DNA from: Tricholoma matsutake
Lineage: Eukaryota; Basidiomycota; Agaricomycetes; Agaricales; Tricholomataceae
NCBI GenBank assembly: GCA_026075535.2
Contig: AP026547.1
Span: 5,394,001-5,458,000 of the forward strand
Direction of reading: 5' to 3'
Length of the DNA stretch: 64,000 nt
Below the pieces are notes generated by a model. It did not search any database. It was given only the letters and a program-made list of their open reading frames with translations, and was not told the origin of the DNA. The stretch's first letter is position 1; each line of letters opens with the position of its first letter. Of this stretch, positions 44,219 through 57,200 are shown in pieces. Both the position numbers and the translations under genes were made by a program.

Positions 44219-45578
44219 TTACTCCATTTCTATGTCGCCATTGCCATCCTCGCTATCATCTTCCCACTCAGCCTCATCGTCGTCACCATCATCATCCTCA
44301 GGAGAAGTCGTTATTCCTAGAGCATCTAACTTCGCTATTAGTTCTTTTACGTGCTCCAATAACGGTATGTCGGGGTGTTTCTCGTTAGTGTGCAACTAGG
44401 CCATCATATGAGGGAGGAAGACAACATGGGAGAATCGACAATTCTTACGATTTGACATGTCTCCAGGCAATCCCTCGCATCTTTCGCTAGTTCCTGCCAC
44501 GTCAGTTCGTCTAACTTTCCGTCGTTCGCTTGAGCCTCCTCCGACATCAGGAAGAAGCACCATCCTTCAAGATACCATGCTTCGACTTCCTGATCATCTG
44601 ATGCCATAACACCTTGCAGCACTAGAAGTGCAGGCGTGTAGAGCGATAATTCAAGGAAGAGCTTTACCAATGCTAGGCGGGCGGATATCGGGGGCATATT
44701 CGGATCGTCTGGAAATGTAGGTCAGCACGTTTAGGCTATCGTAGGAAACACTTGCCTGGCTCAAGATCTTTCCAAGTGGACCAGGCTTTTTCTAGACAGT
44801 CTTTCGCGTCGTCTGGTCTTTGTTGCGACATTCTAACGGACGCCAACGACTGAAACGCCTCGGGATTTCCGGAATCGGTTTGCAGAGCAAGAGAAAGCAG
44901 ATCTTCGCAGGTTTTCTCCGCATTCGGTTCGAAGCTGATTTAAGAAAAAATGAGTACGCAGAACCACAAGAGCAAAAACAATTATGGACCAGAGATCGTA
45001 TGAAGGATCCATCCATATCTCGACCTGACCCACTAAAGCTCTAACGATGTTGTTCTTGAGCTCCGCGTCTTCGTTGTGTCTGTTATTAACTGTGGCCCGG
45101 TCTTTTCCTTTTAGCTTGATAAAGAAAATGTCTATAGCAGCCTGATAATGCTGCAATGCCAACCGAGGATCATCTTCGCAGAGCTGCGCTAGGTATAAAT
45201 GAGCTGATGGCGGCGGCGGCGACGGGGCATCTGGGTGAGGCGGAAGCAAGGATAGGAATACCTGAAAAAAAATTGACCTTGATCAGTTGCTCAGATAGTC
45301 ATCACAACTCTTCTGACCTCTTTCGCGCGCCTAATTTCGCCAATTTCGAGTAGTACGACTCCTAGCATTTCTTTAGCTTCTACATTGGCTGGTTGCTGTT
45401 CCAGGATCCGTTGAATAAAACGCTGAGCGAGGTCATAGTCGCACTGCTCAATAAGAGACTGTGCTTTTTCAACAAGAGACGGTATTGACGGCAAATTTAA
45501 AGTCATGGAAGTCGCATGTTGAATCGGTGGCTCGGTTGCCTTTGAAACCGCCTTCTTCTTGTTCTTCGTTCGCCCCAT
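44219..45578 (-). CDS. ACL4: Acl4, TPR chaperone of ribosomal protein uL4
   Basis: The minus-strand start is MGRTKNKKKAVSKA (45578). TPR-type helices follow: SLVEKAQSLIEQCDYDLAQRF, NVEAKEMLGVVLLEIG, ALQHYQAAIDIFF, NPEAFQSLASVRMSQQRPDDA, SLYTPALLVLQGVM, EVEAWYLEGWCFFL and TWQELAKDARDCLETC. The C-terminus is strongly acidic (EDDDGDDDEAEWEDD to DIEME) and ends at TAA 44219-44221. Basic start, TPRs and acidic tail match yeast Acl4, which binds newly made Rpl4 (uL4) and escorts it to pre-60S particles. Introns are small; one (about 44711-44755) appears to use a GC donor (GCAAGT...CCAG). A longer start 14 codons upstream is possible. Divergent from the next gene. Confidence 0.86.
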
Positions 45579-45736
45579 CTTTTGCTGCAAAGCGATTTTA
45601 GATTCAACGTATTCGACCACCGAAACTTACTGATCACGTGGGGCGCACAACTTTGGCGCCTTTGATTCTGAACTCCTTTGAAACGCCTCAACTGTTACTA
45701 TCAACGCGATATCAACGTTCAACTCGCATTGGAATC
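45579..45736. promoter_or_regulatory. 158-bp divergent promoter (Acl4 / unknown gene)
   Basis: The whole spacer between two divergent start codons. No named element is recognised. Confidence 0.55.
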
Positions 45737-47012
45737 ATGTTTGAATTCTCCGGACGAGATCCAGGGTCGCCAGATGGTCTTTTCCTTGAGCGTCTAGACA
45801 CGTTCATGGACAAGTGCCTTGCTGATATTAAGGCTTTCTCCGAAAGAGAGTACCGTCCATTTGAAGAGGTCTATCGGGATCGTTCTTAAAATCGGGCGAC
45901 CGCTGAAATCTATTTAATAGACACGGCACTATGTTGCAGAATGGCATTCCAGATATCTCTTTCAGCCTCCCTCGTCTGCAGAAATATCCACAAGGCATGA
46001 CACTCCCTTGAAAGGTCCGGTTCTGCATGCGTGGAAGTTATCTCTACACCCTTACGACAGTTTACCGCAGTGCGATCTGTTCTTTGCGATGCTTCTCGCA
46101 TACTTGAGTCGCTATATCAAGTGTCTGGGACTCAATCATTTCTTCTCGCTATAGATCCTAACAACCCTTCCGACGGTGGCTTTCTTGGGGGATCTCTCAT
46201 GGGTAGAGAGTTCTGGCGGGGTCTAAGGGGTGGCGGAGAGGCTGGTGCAAAAGCCTTTAAGACCCACTGTCTTCGAGACCTTGAATCTAATGCACCTCCC
46301 CACACAGAGCAACTTTCAAGTCGCTCCAGTTCTGCTCCCGCTAAACAGGCTCCCTCTAAACAGGCTCCCGCTAAATCTCTCAAGAATCAATTGTATGAAC
46401 ATGTACGAACAGCATTAAGGTGTCGATTCCTTTCTTGCTTTTCATACACCCACGAGTGTTCACGACGTTCGCCACAGAACAGCTAGTGGTGTTCGCAGTG
46501 CAGAGATGAAATGGACAAACCCCGAGAGGCTTGATGTGTACGGTGTTCGTCTGGTCGGGTGGCCGCCATCCATTCCACCTCAAAACCCCTCATCTTTGAA
46601 ATTACCCCAAAATAAACAGCTTTTGGAGTGTTTGCTAAACGGAACGATGAGGTTCGAGAAATTATTGATAACACCGGGTTCAACGGACGATCTGGGTAGT
46701 TCGGGCACTGATATCGCAAACAATTCGCAAGAAGCAGAGGTAACAGATGACTTTTCGTGGGCTTATGACGCCAATGGCGGTGGTCTCTCTGTAGGCTGTC
46801 TCATCTCCGCATTATATCCGTCTACGAGTTGACATTTATTAGGTTGATCTGCATGACCCAACGTATACACAGACTTGGAGCACTTCTACCTTGGACTTTC
46901 GGGATACTCCGTCGATTGCTGATTCACGAAATGTCAGTTTTTGTGCTCAGTTATGGACTTCTTCACGTTCCGTTAGTACTCCTCCAAGTCGAAAAAGACC
47001 GCGAAGTGACTG
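45737..47012 (+). CDS. unrecognised protein with C-terminal basic motif
   Basis: I do not recognise this gene. The start is MFEFSGRDPGSPDGLFLERL. Protein-like segments on the plus strand include DTPLKGPVLHAWKLSLHP, IDPNNPSDGGFLGGSLMG, REFWRGLRGGGEAGAKAFK, a Ser/Ala/Lys repeat (APAKQAPSKQAPAKS), MKWTNPERLDVYGVRLVGWP, NPSSLKLPQNKQLLECLLNG and, after an intron near 46785-46841, VDLHDPTYTQTWSTS. The end is PPSRKRPRSD, a possible nuclear localisation signal, with stop TGA at 47010-47012. At least three introns are needed, and those between 45850 and 46100 could not be settled because two frames both look coding. Probably a conserved mushroom protein of unknown function. Confidence 0.6.
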
Positions 47013-47166
47013 AGATGCGCTGGAAAATGAGTGGCGTACGTAGTATACACTATAGCTAATATCAATGACCTGTTCGTTATGGTTATTTAGATACAGTACT
47101 GTGGGCATTTGTCATGCGTCCCAATCAAATTGGTTTCAGTTGGGTTTGAACTTGCCGACAACTACC

Positions 47167-48602
47167 ATGTTCTCATTTTTCTCGTCAGTTCGGTTTTTTC
47201 GAATTCTCCTCTTTTTGTTTTACTTCTATATAGAACCTCGTCACCAGTCGACCCAACCGCGCCCAATATACATCCGGTCTCCTCCAGATATAAAGATGAG
47301 GAGTTATTCGGGAAGCTTGATGCGAACGACACTGCGTGGTTGTGCGCAAGTGGGTTCATTACCGAGACCCAAACGTTTTATATCACGACCGATGATGGTA
47401 CATCCATAACGTGTCAAGTGATACATTCTGCTGTTGGGTGAGACTAATATCTATGCCAAGATCATCATCGATGACGTACTCACCTTGATGCTGCAGGCCT
47501 TGGCCGACCATTCAGTTCCTATGTAAGGTATACAATCCAGCAACGAAAAAGAAGGTCTGGAAGTCTGTCAACGTCTCTAATTTCGTCACTCCACCTCCTC
47601 GCCTGGATAGACGCTCTAGCAAGGCTGATCAGTTTTCCATCACTTACAAGGCTACTCCCGATGACCCTGAGAGCGCAGAATCTTACGACATCAGTACTAC
47701 TCAAGCCTTTGGCTCGGATATTCAGCTTCATCTGAAGATTAAGCGCCCTGCATCCATCCCTGGTTACAAAATCGGCCAAGGACCACAGGGAGGGTACTCT
47801 TACTTTGGACATGATCCTGCACATGCAGAAGGATATGTCGTTCACCGATTCTGGCCACATTTCACGGCTTCTGGTGACGTCATACTTTCAGGCAAACATA
47901 CAAGTTTCCAAGGTCGGGGAATGTTTGTCCACGCTATCCAAGGAATGCGTCCCAATCTCGTAGCGTCGTCTTGGAATTTCGCCAACTTCCAAAGTTTCGA
48001 ACATGGAGGCGTTTCCGCTATACAGATGGAGTTTAAGACTTGTAAGTCACACGGAAAGCATGGTGCAGGGTCAGGCGGTGTGTATATAAACATTGGGTCG
48101 CTGGTAGTGGGAGGTAAACTCGCGGCTGTGACGGCTGAGACTAAGTGGCCTGATGAGGAGCAAGCGGAGAAGCCTGTCATTTCGAGGGCGACCCATTTGA
48201 ATCTCGTTCTGGATCCCGATACAAAGTACGAAGTACCGACGGGAGTTGAATTTCAGTGGCAAGGGCCCTCTTTGAGTTCCCCAGAGCCTCTCAAGGCTAA
48301 AATCCATGTCGAACTTGGAGATGTGGGCCATCCGAAGGGACTTATTGAAAAGGTTGATGTCCTGGCGGAGATACCTTACTTTGTGAAGGTAGCGGTGAAC
48401 TACATGGCAGGCACGAAACCTTACATCTACCAGGTGAGTTTTCTTTTTTTCTTGTTTCTAGATTAGCCTTTCAGACATCATTCTCAAGTGGATTAATCCT
48501 GCTACCTTGTCGGTCACTGGGGCTGATGCCTTGGTACCCGGGCTTTCAACTGGGCTGGAAGTGAAAGGATACCTTTATAATGAGGCTACGTTCATTTCGT
48601 GA
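47167..48602 (+). CDS. SVF1: Svf1-like survival factor
   Basis: Four exons close in frame: 47167-47183 (MFSFFS), 47234-47437, 47497-48433 and 48489-48602. Key stretches are SSPVDPTAPNIHPVSSRY, DTAWLCASGFITETQTFY, WPTIQFLCKVYNP, HRFWPHFTASGDVILSGK, FVHAIQGMRPNLVASSWNF, FKTCKSHGKHGAGSGGVYI and VPTGVEFQWQGPS. The two lipocalin-like Svf1 domains, length (about 420 residues) and N-terminal VDPTAP block are diagnostic. Yeast Svf1 is needed for survival under oxidative stress and for ceramide transport from ER to Golgi. The short first exon gives an N-terminus that in yeast is part of the membrane-binding helix. Stop TGA is at 48600-48602. Confidence 0.9.
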
Positions 48603-48740
48603 AAGACTACATATCTAGATTCTATAATGACTGTGTAACGACACGATTCTGACTCGTTGAACTTGCGGAGCCGATTCAGTGTTTTGATCGGTATACTTAA
48701 GTGCTACTTTGAGTTTTACCGTCTCTACTTATCATGTGCG

Positions 48741-50535
48741 ATGTTGCGACGTATCGTGGGCAGTGCAATACATCGTTCTAGAATACATTCTACTCTACAT
48801 GCTCACTGTGTGGGATATTCTTCCCCGTCCTCCGCCCACCTATGTGTTCTCACTCCAAAAGTAACACCCAGTCGTTCTCAGAGATCTAGAGCCTTTCATT
48901 CCACTCCTGCAAGGCAAAGTCTACCTCTCATTCCTTTCTTTGCTGCAATTTTGAAGGTAAGAATGCATGACGATCTGTAAATTCTGCTAGACATTCTCTT
49001 AGACATCTTCGTCCTTCGAAATTGCGAGAACTGCCGCTCGAATCGCATTGACTTTCACACCGGTATTGCATATCTTTAATCGTTACTCGGCTAAAAGTAT
49101 CAAAGTCGCTGCCCTTCAAGGTGTTCCCAAATCAGAGGAGACCAAAACATTAATAATGAAGCGGATGCGACATCGCACATTGCTCTCATATGCCCTCTTT
49201 CTCGTGCCGTTCACCCTATTCTGGGCAACCCTTGTTGCAAGCTTAGAAAAGACTCCCTTGACAGGACGGTCCGTTATTCCTTAATTCTCGCCAAATGTTG
49301 GCTGAACTCTTTTCAGGTGGAGAACGATCCTTCTTTCCCCAGAAGAGGAGGAAGAAATAGCTGCCCAATTGGAAGGTCCGGGCTGGTATAAAGCAGTTGG
49401 AGAGATCTTATCGGAAGATGGTCCACCACGAATCATACCCTCTAACGACTGGAGATACGCATGGGTGAATGATACCTTGCGTAAGCTCGAAGCCACCATA
49501 CCAGTCTTGGTCAATGAGCCCGAAATGTACCCAGAGGAGAACAAGGATTATCCACCAATGCCACCGCCAGCTGAATACCCACTTCGTCCCCGCCCCCGTG
49601 CTTCCGAGTATCTTCGTTCGTTCTGCGAGAGGATAATCGAGCGGAAAGTATGTCCAATGCCTCATTCAATACCTGGCCCGCCGTACTCTCTTCTAGTTGT
49701 CGAGAAGCCAGATGCTTCCAATGCTTTCTCTTACGGATTTGGGCCCTACGGAGGCGGCGGCATTGTGGTGTACTCTGGCTTCCTGGACGACGTGATGTCC
49801 AAGATGCCCACGGATGTCGGTGCTCCGCCGGAGCGAAGTTGGTGGTCAACTCTGTTTGGTGGTATCCTTTCTAGACCCTCGTTGCCATCACCACATCCCA
49901 CACCTACCCCTGAGCAAACAACAGAAATTGCCATCCTACTTGCACATGAACTGTCACATCTAGTTCTTTCGCATCATTTGGAATCTCTTTCGTCTGCGAA
50001 TGTCATCATTCCTGGCACTATATCTATGGCCGCAGATATTGTTAGAGTCGTTATCTTCCCCATTACTATGATATTCGGTCCCTTTGTGAATGACGCGCTT
50101 GCGCAGTTAGGGAAAGTTGGCTCGGGGGAGTTGACTAAGATGGGGGAGTGGTGTACAAGCCAAAAACAAGAGATCGAAGCTGACGTTGTATCAGCGAGGT
50201 ACGTTGCCTTGGATCATTTTCAGTGAAGCTGCTAGTGATCATGTTTTCCTTGCAGGATCTTGGCCCATGCAGGCTTCGACGCTCGTGAAGCGGTGAAGTT
50301 CTGGGAGACCCGGGCGGGCACATTAACTGAATGTGCAACGTCCGATAGCGTCGATGCCTCGTTGAAGCGCCGTTCAGAACATACGCGACAGATCATGGGC
50401 AGAACGCACCCTGTGCATGAGTTACGCGTGAAAAGTCTACGGGAAGAACTCGCTCGATGGGAAACGGAGAGGCAGTGTGTTATGGACCGTTTGCGAAATT
50501 CCCGAGGTGCTGGCAGTGTCGCTGGGACTACCTGA
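48741..50535 (+). CDS. OMA1: Oma1-like mitochondrial inner membrane metallopeptidase
   Basis: Exons 48741-48956, 49003-49268, 49317-50198 and 50256-50535. The N-terminus (MLRRIVGSAIHRSRIHS...) is a basic mitochondrial presequence. A membrane segment follows (LLSYALFLVPFTLFWATLVA), and then the M48 peptidase domain: RIIPSNDWRYAWVND, NAFSYGFGPYGGGGIVVYSGFL, the zinc site HELSHLVLSHHLE (HExxH) and the downstream EIEADVVSAR, supplying the third ligand Glu, then a short C-terminal helical region. Oma1 is a stress-activated quality-control protease that cleaves OPA1 or Cox1-related substrates in other species. Active-site residues are intact. It has the expected length of about 550 residues. Confidence 0.9.
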
Positions 50536-50744
50536 TGCTTGCAGGTTTCTCTGCCTTTAAGGTCGCCATCTGTCCAAGTATCATTGTTTTTTGTCGCGCT
50601 TACATCATCTGATCGTACCCGTACATTTGGCGATAGGTGAAGAATACGATATGGCACATCTACTGTACATAAATATTGTTACCTGTCGCCATCAGGCTAA
50701 TATCTACTAATTTTGACAAGATGTTCTCAGAATCTGATCCCTTG
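50536..50744. other. convergent 3' spacer
   Basis: About 200 bp between the converging ends of the Oma1-like gene and the permease. No other feature is seen. Confidence 0.5.
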
Positions 50745-53147
50745 CTAACCCCAGAGAAGAGGCTCTCGCTCGCCATCTTTACCTTTGTAACGCCGAACCA
50801 GATGTGTGTTTCTGGCACCATCCGTCTGCTCCTCAATTTCTTCCACCACTTCGTACCCGCCCAGCCTAGGCAGGAAGACGATCCAAACCCAGTAGTAGAA
50901 GCCGCAACACTACATGTTCAAGTAAAAATGAGGATCTGAAGGCTGAAGCAATAATGATGCATACCAGAAGAATCGCGATCCCCGCAATACAATATCTGAG
51001 TGATAAAAGCGGGTCTATACCAAACAAATACATAAGACGCTGCAAAAGGTCACTCACGTTGCATGCCAAAACGAAACATCTCCTTGACCAGGTTCAGGTG
51101 GGACCCTGCCAGGCAAGTAAGATTCAAGCTCTTGTTGATAAAATAGTGCACCCACCAAGGCATAACGAGGAGAAATATACAAGACGAAAGGTATACAATG
51201 GTCAGGCTGTTTCGAGCTTGGAATGCTACGCGTGGCAAACCAACCAACAGCCGTCTTTTACGCAATACCCATACGCCGACGCACATCGCACATTGGAATA
51301 TCTACTTATAATTTAGGAGATCATACTTTGGCACAAAATTTACATTTACATACGAGGCTGGGGTAGGAGACGAGGTCCACAATGAAGTTGAAAGCATCCC
51401 TCGCAGGTAGCGCCAGTATAGTTGAGCAGGTGAAGACTCCCATAAGAGCGGCTGGTGCAAAGGGCGTTCCAAAGGGCTTTGTCGAGGAGAAAATCCGTGG
51501 ATATGGTAGCAGGCCTTGTCTTGCAACTTCGCGTATCATCCGGGACTGTATCAACGACACATTGGGTTAGTCATGATCCTAAAAAACGTGGCTTACCTGG
51601 CCAACTGTCTAGATTTCATAGTTAGGCCATAACGCTCGAAGAAAGACAAAATGAATGCTTTGGACGTACTACGGCGAGCTGCATAGCATCAGCCTCCGCG
51701 CAAGACAGTTTTTAGTAATGAGTCACATACAAGATTTCCAAAGCAACTGAGAGCTACCAGCAACGGCAGAACCTTGACTCCGAACCATGGGCCGAAGACG
51801 CGACGGAAGAACAAAGCGGCGATTAACTGACCCGATCCTTGAATCTCCTCTCGAGGTATGACGGCAACATATGCCACATTGATGAAGAGAAATAGCAATG
51901 AAACTAACGACAAGGAGATGATACCAGACCTCCTGACTGTCCGCACTGGATCGGAACCCTTGACCTCAGCTAGAACTCTGAATGCGCTGTGCCAACCGAC
52001 GAATGCATGATTTACTTTCACCTATACGAGTTGAGCATCGATTAGGAGGCACAAACAGAACTCACCAAGGATGTTGCGATTGCATTAGGATTCGACTTGC
52101 TTCCATCGAACATATCGTGGAAATTTGCATACGGATCTTTGATATGCGTAGCACCGAAAAGTACCGCGACACCAGTAGCTACCATGCTAGAAGGTGGGTT
52201 AGTCCCAAACAAAACTTAAAGGATAATTCGTGTCCTCACAAGGCCAGGGAGATGATTTTCAGGAACGTCAGCAGGTTGACTATGCGGAGTGACCATCTGG
52301 TTGATAATCCAACGCCTGGGATAAGCTCCAAGTCAGGATTGGAGCTGTCAATTCTATGTGATCAAATCACCTCCGACAGCTACGAAAACAACGGCCAGCG
52401 CTAACAGCTTCTGATTGAAGGCATTTACTGGTACATCAAAAGCTGTCAGGCTATACTGAGCGAAAATGGTTGCACTTCCAGCACTGAAACTAGAAAGTTA
52501 TGTTGGAGTCATATTCCCAAATGTTGATAAGTAGAGGGTTAACGAACGACATCAATATCGCTGTGACAGCAAATAAGGTCGATACGAAAAACTTCGGTCG
52601 CGGGTATGCTTGTTCTAGATAGACTACCTCCGCGCCTGACCGATGAGGAAACATGGATGCCAGTTCACTATAAAGAGACAGCCCGGCTATAGGCAACCAC
52701 ACAGTCCTCAATTTGGCCTTGATCAAGCAAACACATTCATACGACGCACCGAAAGCAAAAAATGGCGCTAACGCCCAAAACAACAACAGCAGGCCAGTAG
52801 ATCCAAGGGAGTTGAGAACAACACCAGGTGTAGCATATATTCCAGACCTAATGGTTAATGAGCTACAAATGAAGCGAACTGAAATCACGGATCACCCTGT
52901 TATGTGACCGACATTAAGCATGACCGCTGAGAAGAGGGAGATCTCTCTACCCAGGGGGCTTGCCTAGACGGCATTCAAGTTCAGCATGACGGTATTGCAG
53001 ACGGAAGTCAAAAACTGGCACATTTTCGACTGGAGCTCCCCCGATATCCAAATGATTGGCAGACGGTGCCTCCGAGGTAGGCTCGGGTTGAGTAACGAAA
53101 CTGCTAGTCTCCGCACCAGCCGTTGACCTGGCAGATGAACCAGTCAT
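50745..53147 (-). CDS. amino acid permease, Mup1/LAT-like (APC superfamily)
   Basis: Plasma-membrane amino acid transporter of the APC family, most like fungal high-affinity methionine permeases. The minus-strand start is MTGSSARSTAGAETSS (53147). A cytosolic N-tail leads to the first transmembrane core, SGIYATPGVVLNSLGS (unwound TM1 motif), then LLLLFWALAPFFAFG, SLYSELASMFPHRSGAEVVYLEQAYPRP and FVGWHSAFRVLAEVKGSDPVRTVRR. Later come IINVAYVAVIPREEIQGS-like sequence, ALFFRRVFG and YYWVWIVFLPRLGGYE near the C-terminus, and an acidic tail ending EREPLLWG at TAG 50745-50747. Roughly ten introns split the TM segments, and only part of the boundaries were traced. Substrate is inferred from family resemblance. 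Confidence 0.83.
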
Positions 53148-54259
53148 AACGAACGATAGGGTTCTGGATGATAAAACGCATGAGGGACGCTAGTGCTTTA
53201 TATTGAAAACGGTACTCGCGGCGGAGGGTAGGCCTTATCAAGATATATTATTGCGTGATGTGGCGCATAAGCGACGTCGTCCGTGTGCTCCCATTGTCGA
53301 AGAATTATCGCAAAAAACTTGGATGGAGGCTTGAAAGCCGGAAGCTGCCGAAAGCAGAAGAAACATGTATCATTTCGAAGTCATTTTGTTACGTATGTAA
53401 TACCGTCAAAGTCGGAGGACTTGGTCCAGATGTGAGTTTATGAGGTGATTTGAGGCGAGGACTGGAAGCAAGTCCACTAAGTATAGACGAACTGTGCACT
53501 GGATGGGGGTATCGGAGGTTCGGCGCGGCAAAGCGTGGAAGGCGTGCGCGTGTGTATGCAGCGTGTATACGTAGAGAAATTTCTCTGCATTATGTATGGA
53601 GTTATACGTGCCTGCTCTACTCAGCGCTGACACCACTTACCTGAGCGGGCCTTGTTTCCAACGTCACCACCATTTTACATGTAATGCATGGAATGGAATG
53701 TTACCCGAGGTTGTGGGGTTCGCAAACTCCAGCCCTCAGGGCGCTTACCATCAGGCCAAGATACTGCATGTTTTCCGAAGCAGATCGCCCACGCTCTCTT
53801 TCTATGAATCGACAATTATCACGACAGGCAGTTTTCTGCCCAAGGCTATCCCACTCCAAAAATGCGTTAAATTTTTGCTTGCATTTTCTATTCTTTTAGA
53901 ATTCTTTCCATATTGTAGTGCCTGTGAATAGACAATAAAGGGTCAAGATGCCGAAATGCGATCACCATCATACAATCGACTGGGTATAAATAGATGCAAA
54001 TATCAGAAAAAGAACTAAAAATCAGAGGAATTGTTAGCTCATTCTGCAACTGTTTGCTGTGTTGAGAAATACACCGTGAGCGTCTGCGAACGCCGTATTA
54101 CCAAATACAGACGTCGGCATGTTTTTTGATGTGGCTGCTATATTTAGCGCACCCCCTTTGAGATGCGTGTATGGATCCACACAGTGGATACCTTTATGAT
54201 ACTCTTTCCTTTGTCTAACAGGATACTTATATACAGTAGATAGTTGTACGACCACCTCA
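53148..54259. other. intergenic, no gene recognised
   Basis: About 1.1 kb between the permease start and the copia element. Short ORFs lack recognisable content. It presumably holds the permease promoter. Confidence 0.45.
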
Positions 54260-57200
54260 GTCACTTATACAACAACTGAGGTGAGTAACGATATTATTAC
54301 TTAGTTGAGAACGATTACTTACTGTACCTATAGTTTATTCTTGTATATGCTAGGTACAGTAATTATGAATAAAGTCACTTATACAATGACTGAGCTTATT
54401 CTTGTATATGCTAGGATTGACTTTCTACAGGTTATGGGCCACTCCCGTCGCATTTGATCGAGGGTAGAAAATCTCCTAGCCACTCAACGCTACTACATCA
54501 TCCTTTGATTGGTCCGATCACTTAGATCTCGGATCACGACTTAACAGAATCGGGATTCCCGACATGCCCCCCCTTCTTACCTTTGTCTTTCGATGCCCCC
54601 TGGCTTGCTACCTCCCCCTGTACTTTCTCCTCAGAAATTATTACCATGACTACCGAATCCAGCCCACCTTCCATCTCCCTCATCAAACTATCAGTTCAAT
54701 ATTCCGGAGAGAAGCTAGACAAGCTCAAATCTAACTACAAAGAATGGTGCGAGGAAATCACTATTGCTCTTTCCTTGAATGGTCTTTATGAATATGTTAC
54801 TGGCGATATTCCTTCACCCACATCTACTGAAACACATGCCCTCGTGAACTGGAAAGCCAATTCCTGCCTCGCATATGCTTTCATTGCTTCTAGCATTTCT
54901 CCCTCTGAACGCCCCTTTATCGACATCACGAAAGGTCCCGAAGTCAACTGGAAGACTCTTCAAGATCGTCATCAAAAAGAGGGTCCCGTCCGTCAGGTCC
55001 AGCTATTACAACAGGCACTTTCCATACAATGCACAAAGGACATCCCACTCCCCGAAACTGCGGAGAAGATCTGCACCCTCATTGAACGCACATTTGCCAT
55101 GGGCGACATCAAAGCAGACCTCCTTTGTTGTATCGCCCTCCTTAATTCCATCAGCGATAATTTCCTACATGCACGTTCCATTATTTCCCGTGACATCGCT
55201 GCTTCCACAGCCACCTCTCCATATGGGTCGAAGGACATCCATTTGTTCCTGGAGAACAAACAATCCCTACTTGAAAACGACCAACGCAACGACTCACGTT
55301 CCCATGTTGTGCTCACTGCTCGTGCCAAGCCTACAAAATCATCGAACGTCCCTACTTGTGGGAACCCAGTTTGTAAGAAGACTGGGCACACGACAGAGTA
55401 CTGTATTAAGGCTGGGGGGGGTATGGCAGGAAAAACAATTGAGGAATCTAAAGCCGCCCGTAAATTAGCACTCGAGAAGAAATCATTGGTGTCCCACACT
55501 TCCAGAATCCCGGTCATGGTGAAGGATGTCAATGGGCGGGCATTTACAGTCATGATTGATTCTGAGACTAATCCATCCCCTATTTCATGCCTGGAGTTCG
55601 CTGGTTTAGCTTGCGATCCCATTCCTACTGCCACTATCAATGAAGTGGAATATGAAGGGTGGGTTGTCATTGAGGAGGAGGCGACTGTCACTGTCGACTG
55701 GAATCAGTACACCTCTGCATCTGCCAAAGATGCACTCACTGTCGAACCGCTCAATCAGACTGGCCGATCCCAACTTTCCCTGGACAACTACCCATTCATT
55801 GTGGATTCAGGGGCGACTGTACGCATTTCCCCTAACAAAGGCAACTTCATCACTCTTTGCCCAACACAACTGCGTTCTGTCAAAGGTGTGGGGGGCACTT
55901 CCATTGCTGCCATCGGCGTTGGTGACATCAAACTCAGGATAGCGTGGGGCGCATCAATCACCTTATGTAATGTGCTCTACATCCCGCATTCGGCAGTCCG
56001 CCTTATTTCCGTGGGCATGTTGGCAGACGATTCGAATGTGGTAACACATTTTGATAACCTAGGGTGCTGGATCACAGATAAATCCACTGGTGTTTTCATA
56101 GCACGTGGATCACAGTTATCCAAGAAACTATACTCACTTGATCTCCATGCTGTCGCTGCTGACCACGCTTTCACCATGCACAAATTGCCTACTTTGGAGA
56201 CATGGCATCGTTGCCTTGGCCATGCAAATTACCAATCCCTCTGGGACATGGCCAAGAAGGGGACACTCACAGGTGCGCCTGTTACATCCACCTTAAAACC
56301 ACCCAAATGTGAATCTTGTGTTCTTGGAAAACAGACAAAAACACCTATTCCAAAGAAACACGAGGAGGGACCTGGCCATAGAGTGACTAGGAAGTTGGAG
56401 AAGGTATGGGTAGATTTATTGGGGCCACATGCCATGCAGTCTCATACTCGGAATTCATACGTAATGGATATTGTTGACGACTATACTTCCTTTCCTTGGT
56501 CAATACCCCTCTGCAACAAAGATGATTCGTTTCCTGAATTAAAAGCTTGGGAACTTGCCCGAGAAGCTGAGACCGGACTCAAAGTTGGAACTTACATCAC
56601 TGACAATGGAGAGTTGAAGTCACATGAAATGGAAGCTTGGCTGAAGACCCGGGGAACTGATCATCATTTCACTGCTCCCCACACCTCCACGCATATTGGA
56701 CGCATCGAACGCATGCATCATACATTGATGGCTAAAGCCCATACAATGCAGATCTATTTGGGTTTACCTGCTTATTTGTGGGACGAACTTTATCTCACGG
56801 CATCTCATTTGCATGCCAAAACTACTACCTGTTCTCTGCAGGGATATACCCCTTGGGAACTATGGTTTGAATGAAAACCTGACTACTCATATCTACGAGA
56901 AATTGGGTGTCGCGCCTTTGTACTCATACCCAAAAAGGACAACCCAAAAATCTTCGAACGCTCCATCGAATGCATACTGGTAGGTTATGATCCGAAATCC
57001 AAATCTTATCGATGCTATAATTGTGTGACACGTAAAATCCACAGTTCTTACCATGTTTGGTTTCTTGAAAGTCACGATGGCCACTCACCACCTGCACCCA
57101 CTATCCCAGGGGATAATACAGATATCAATCAACCCGGGGATGAGAGATCTAATCACAATCCTTTAATCCTGGATAACGATGATGATGACGAACCACCCAT

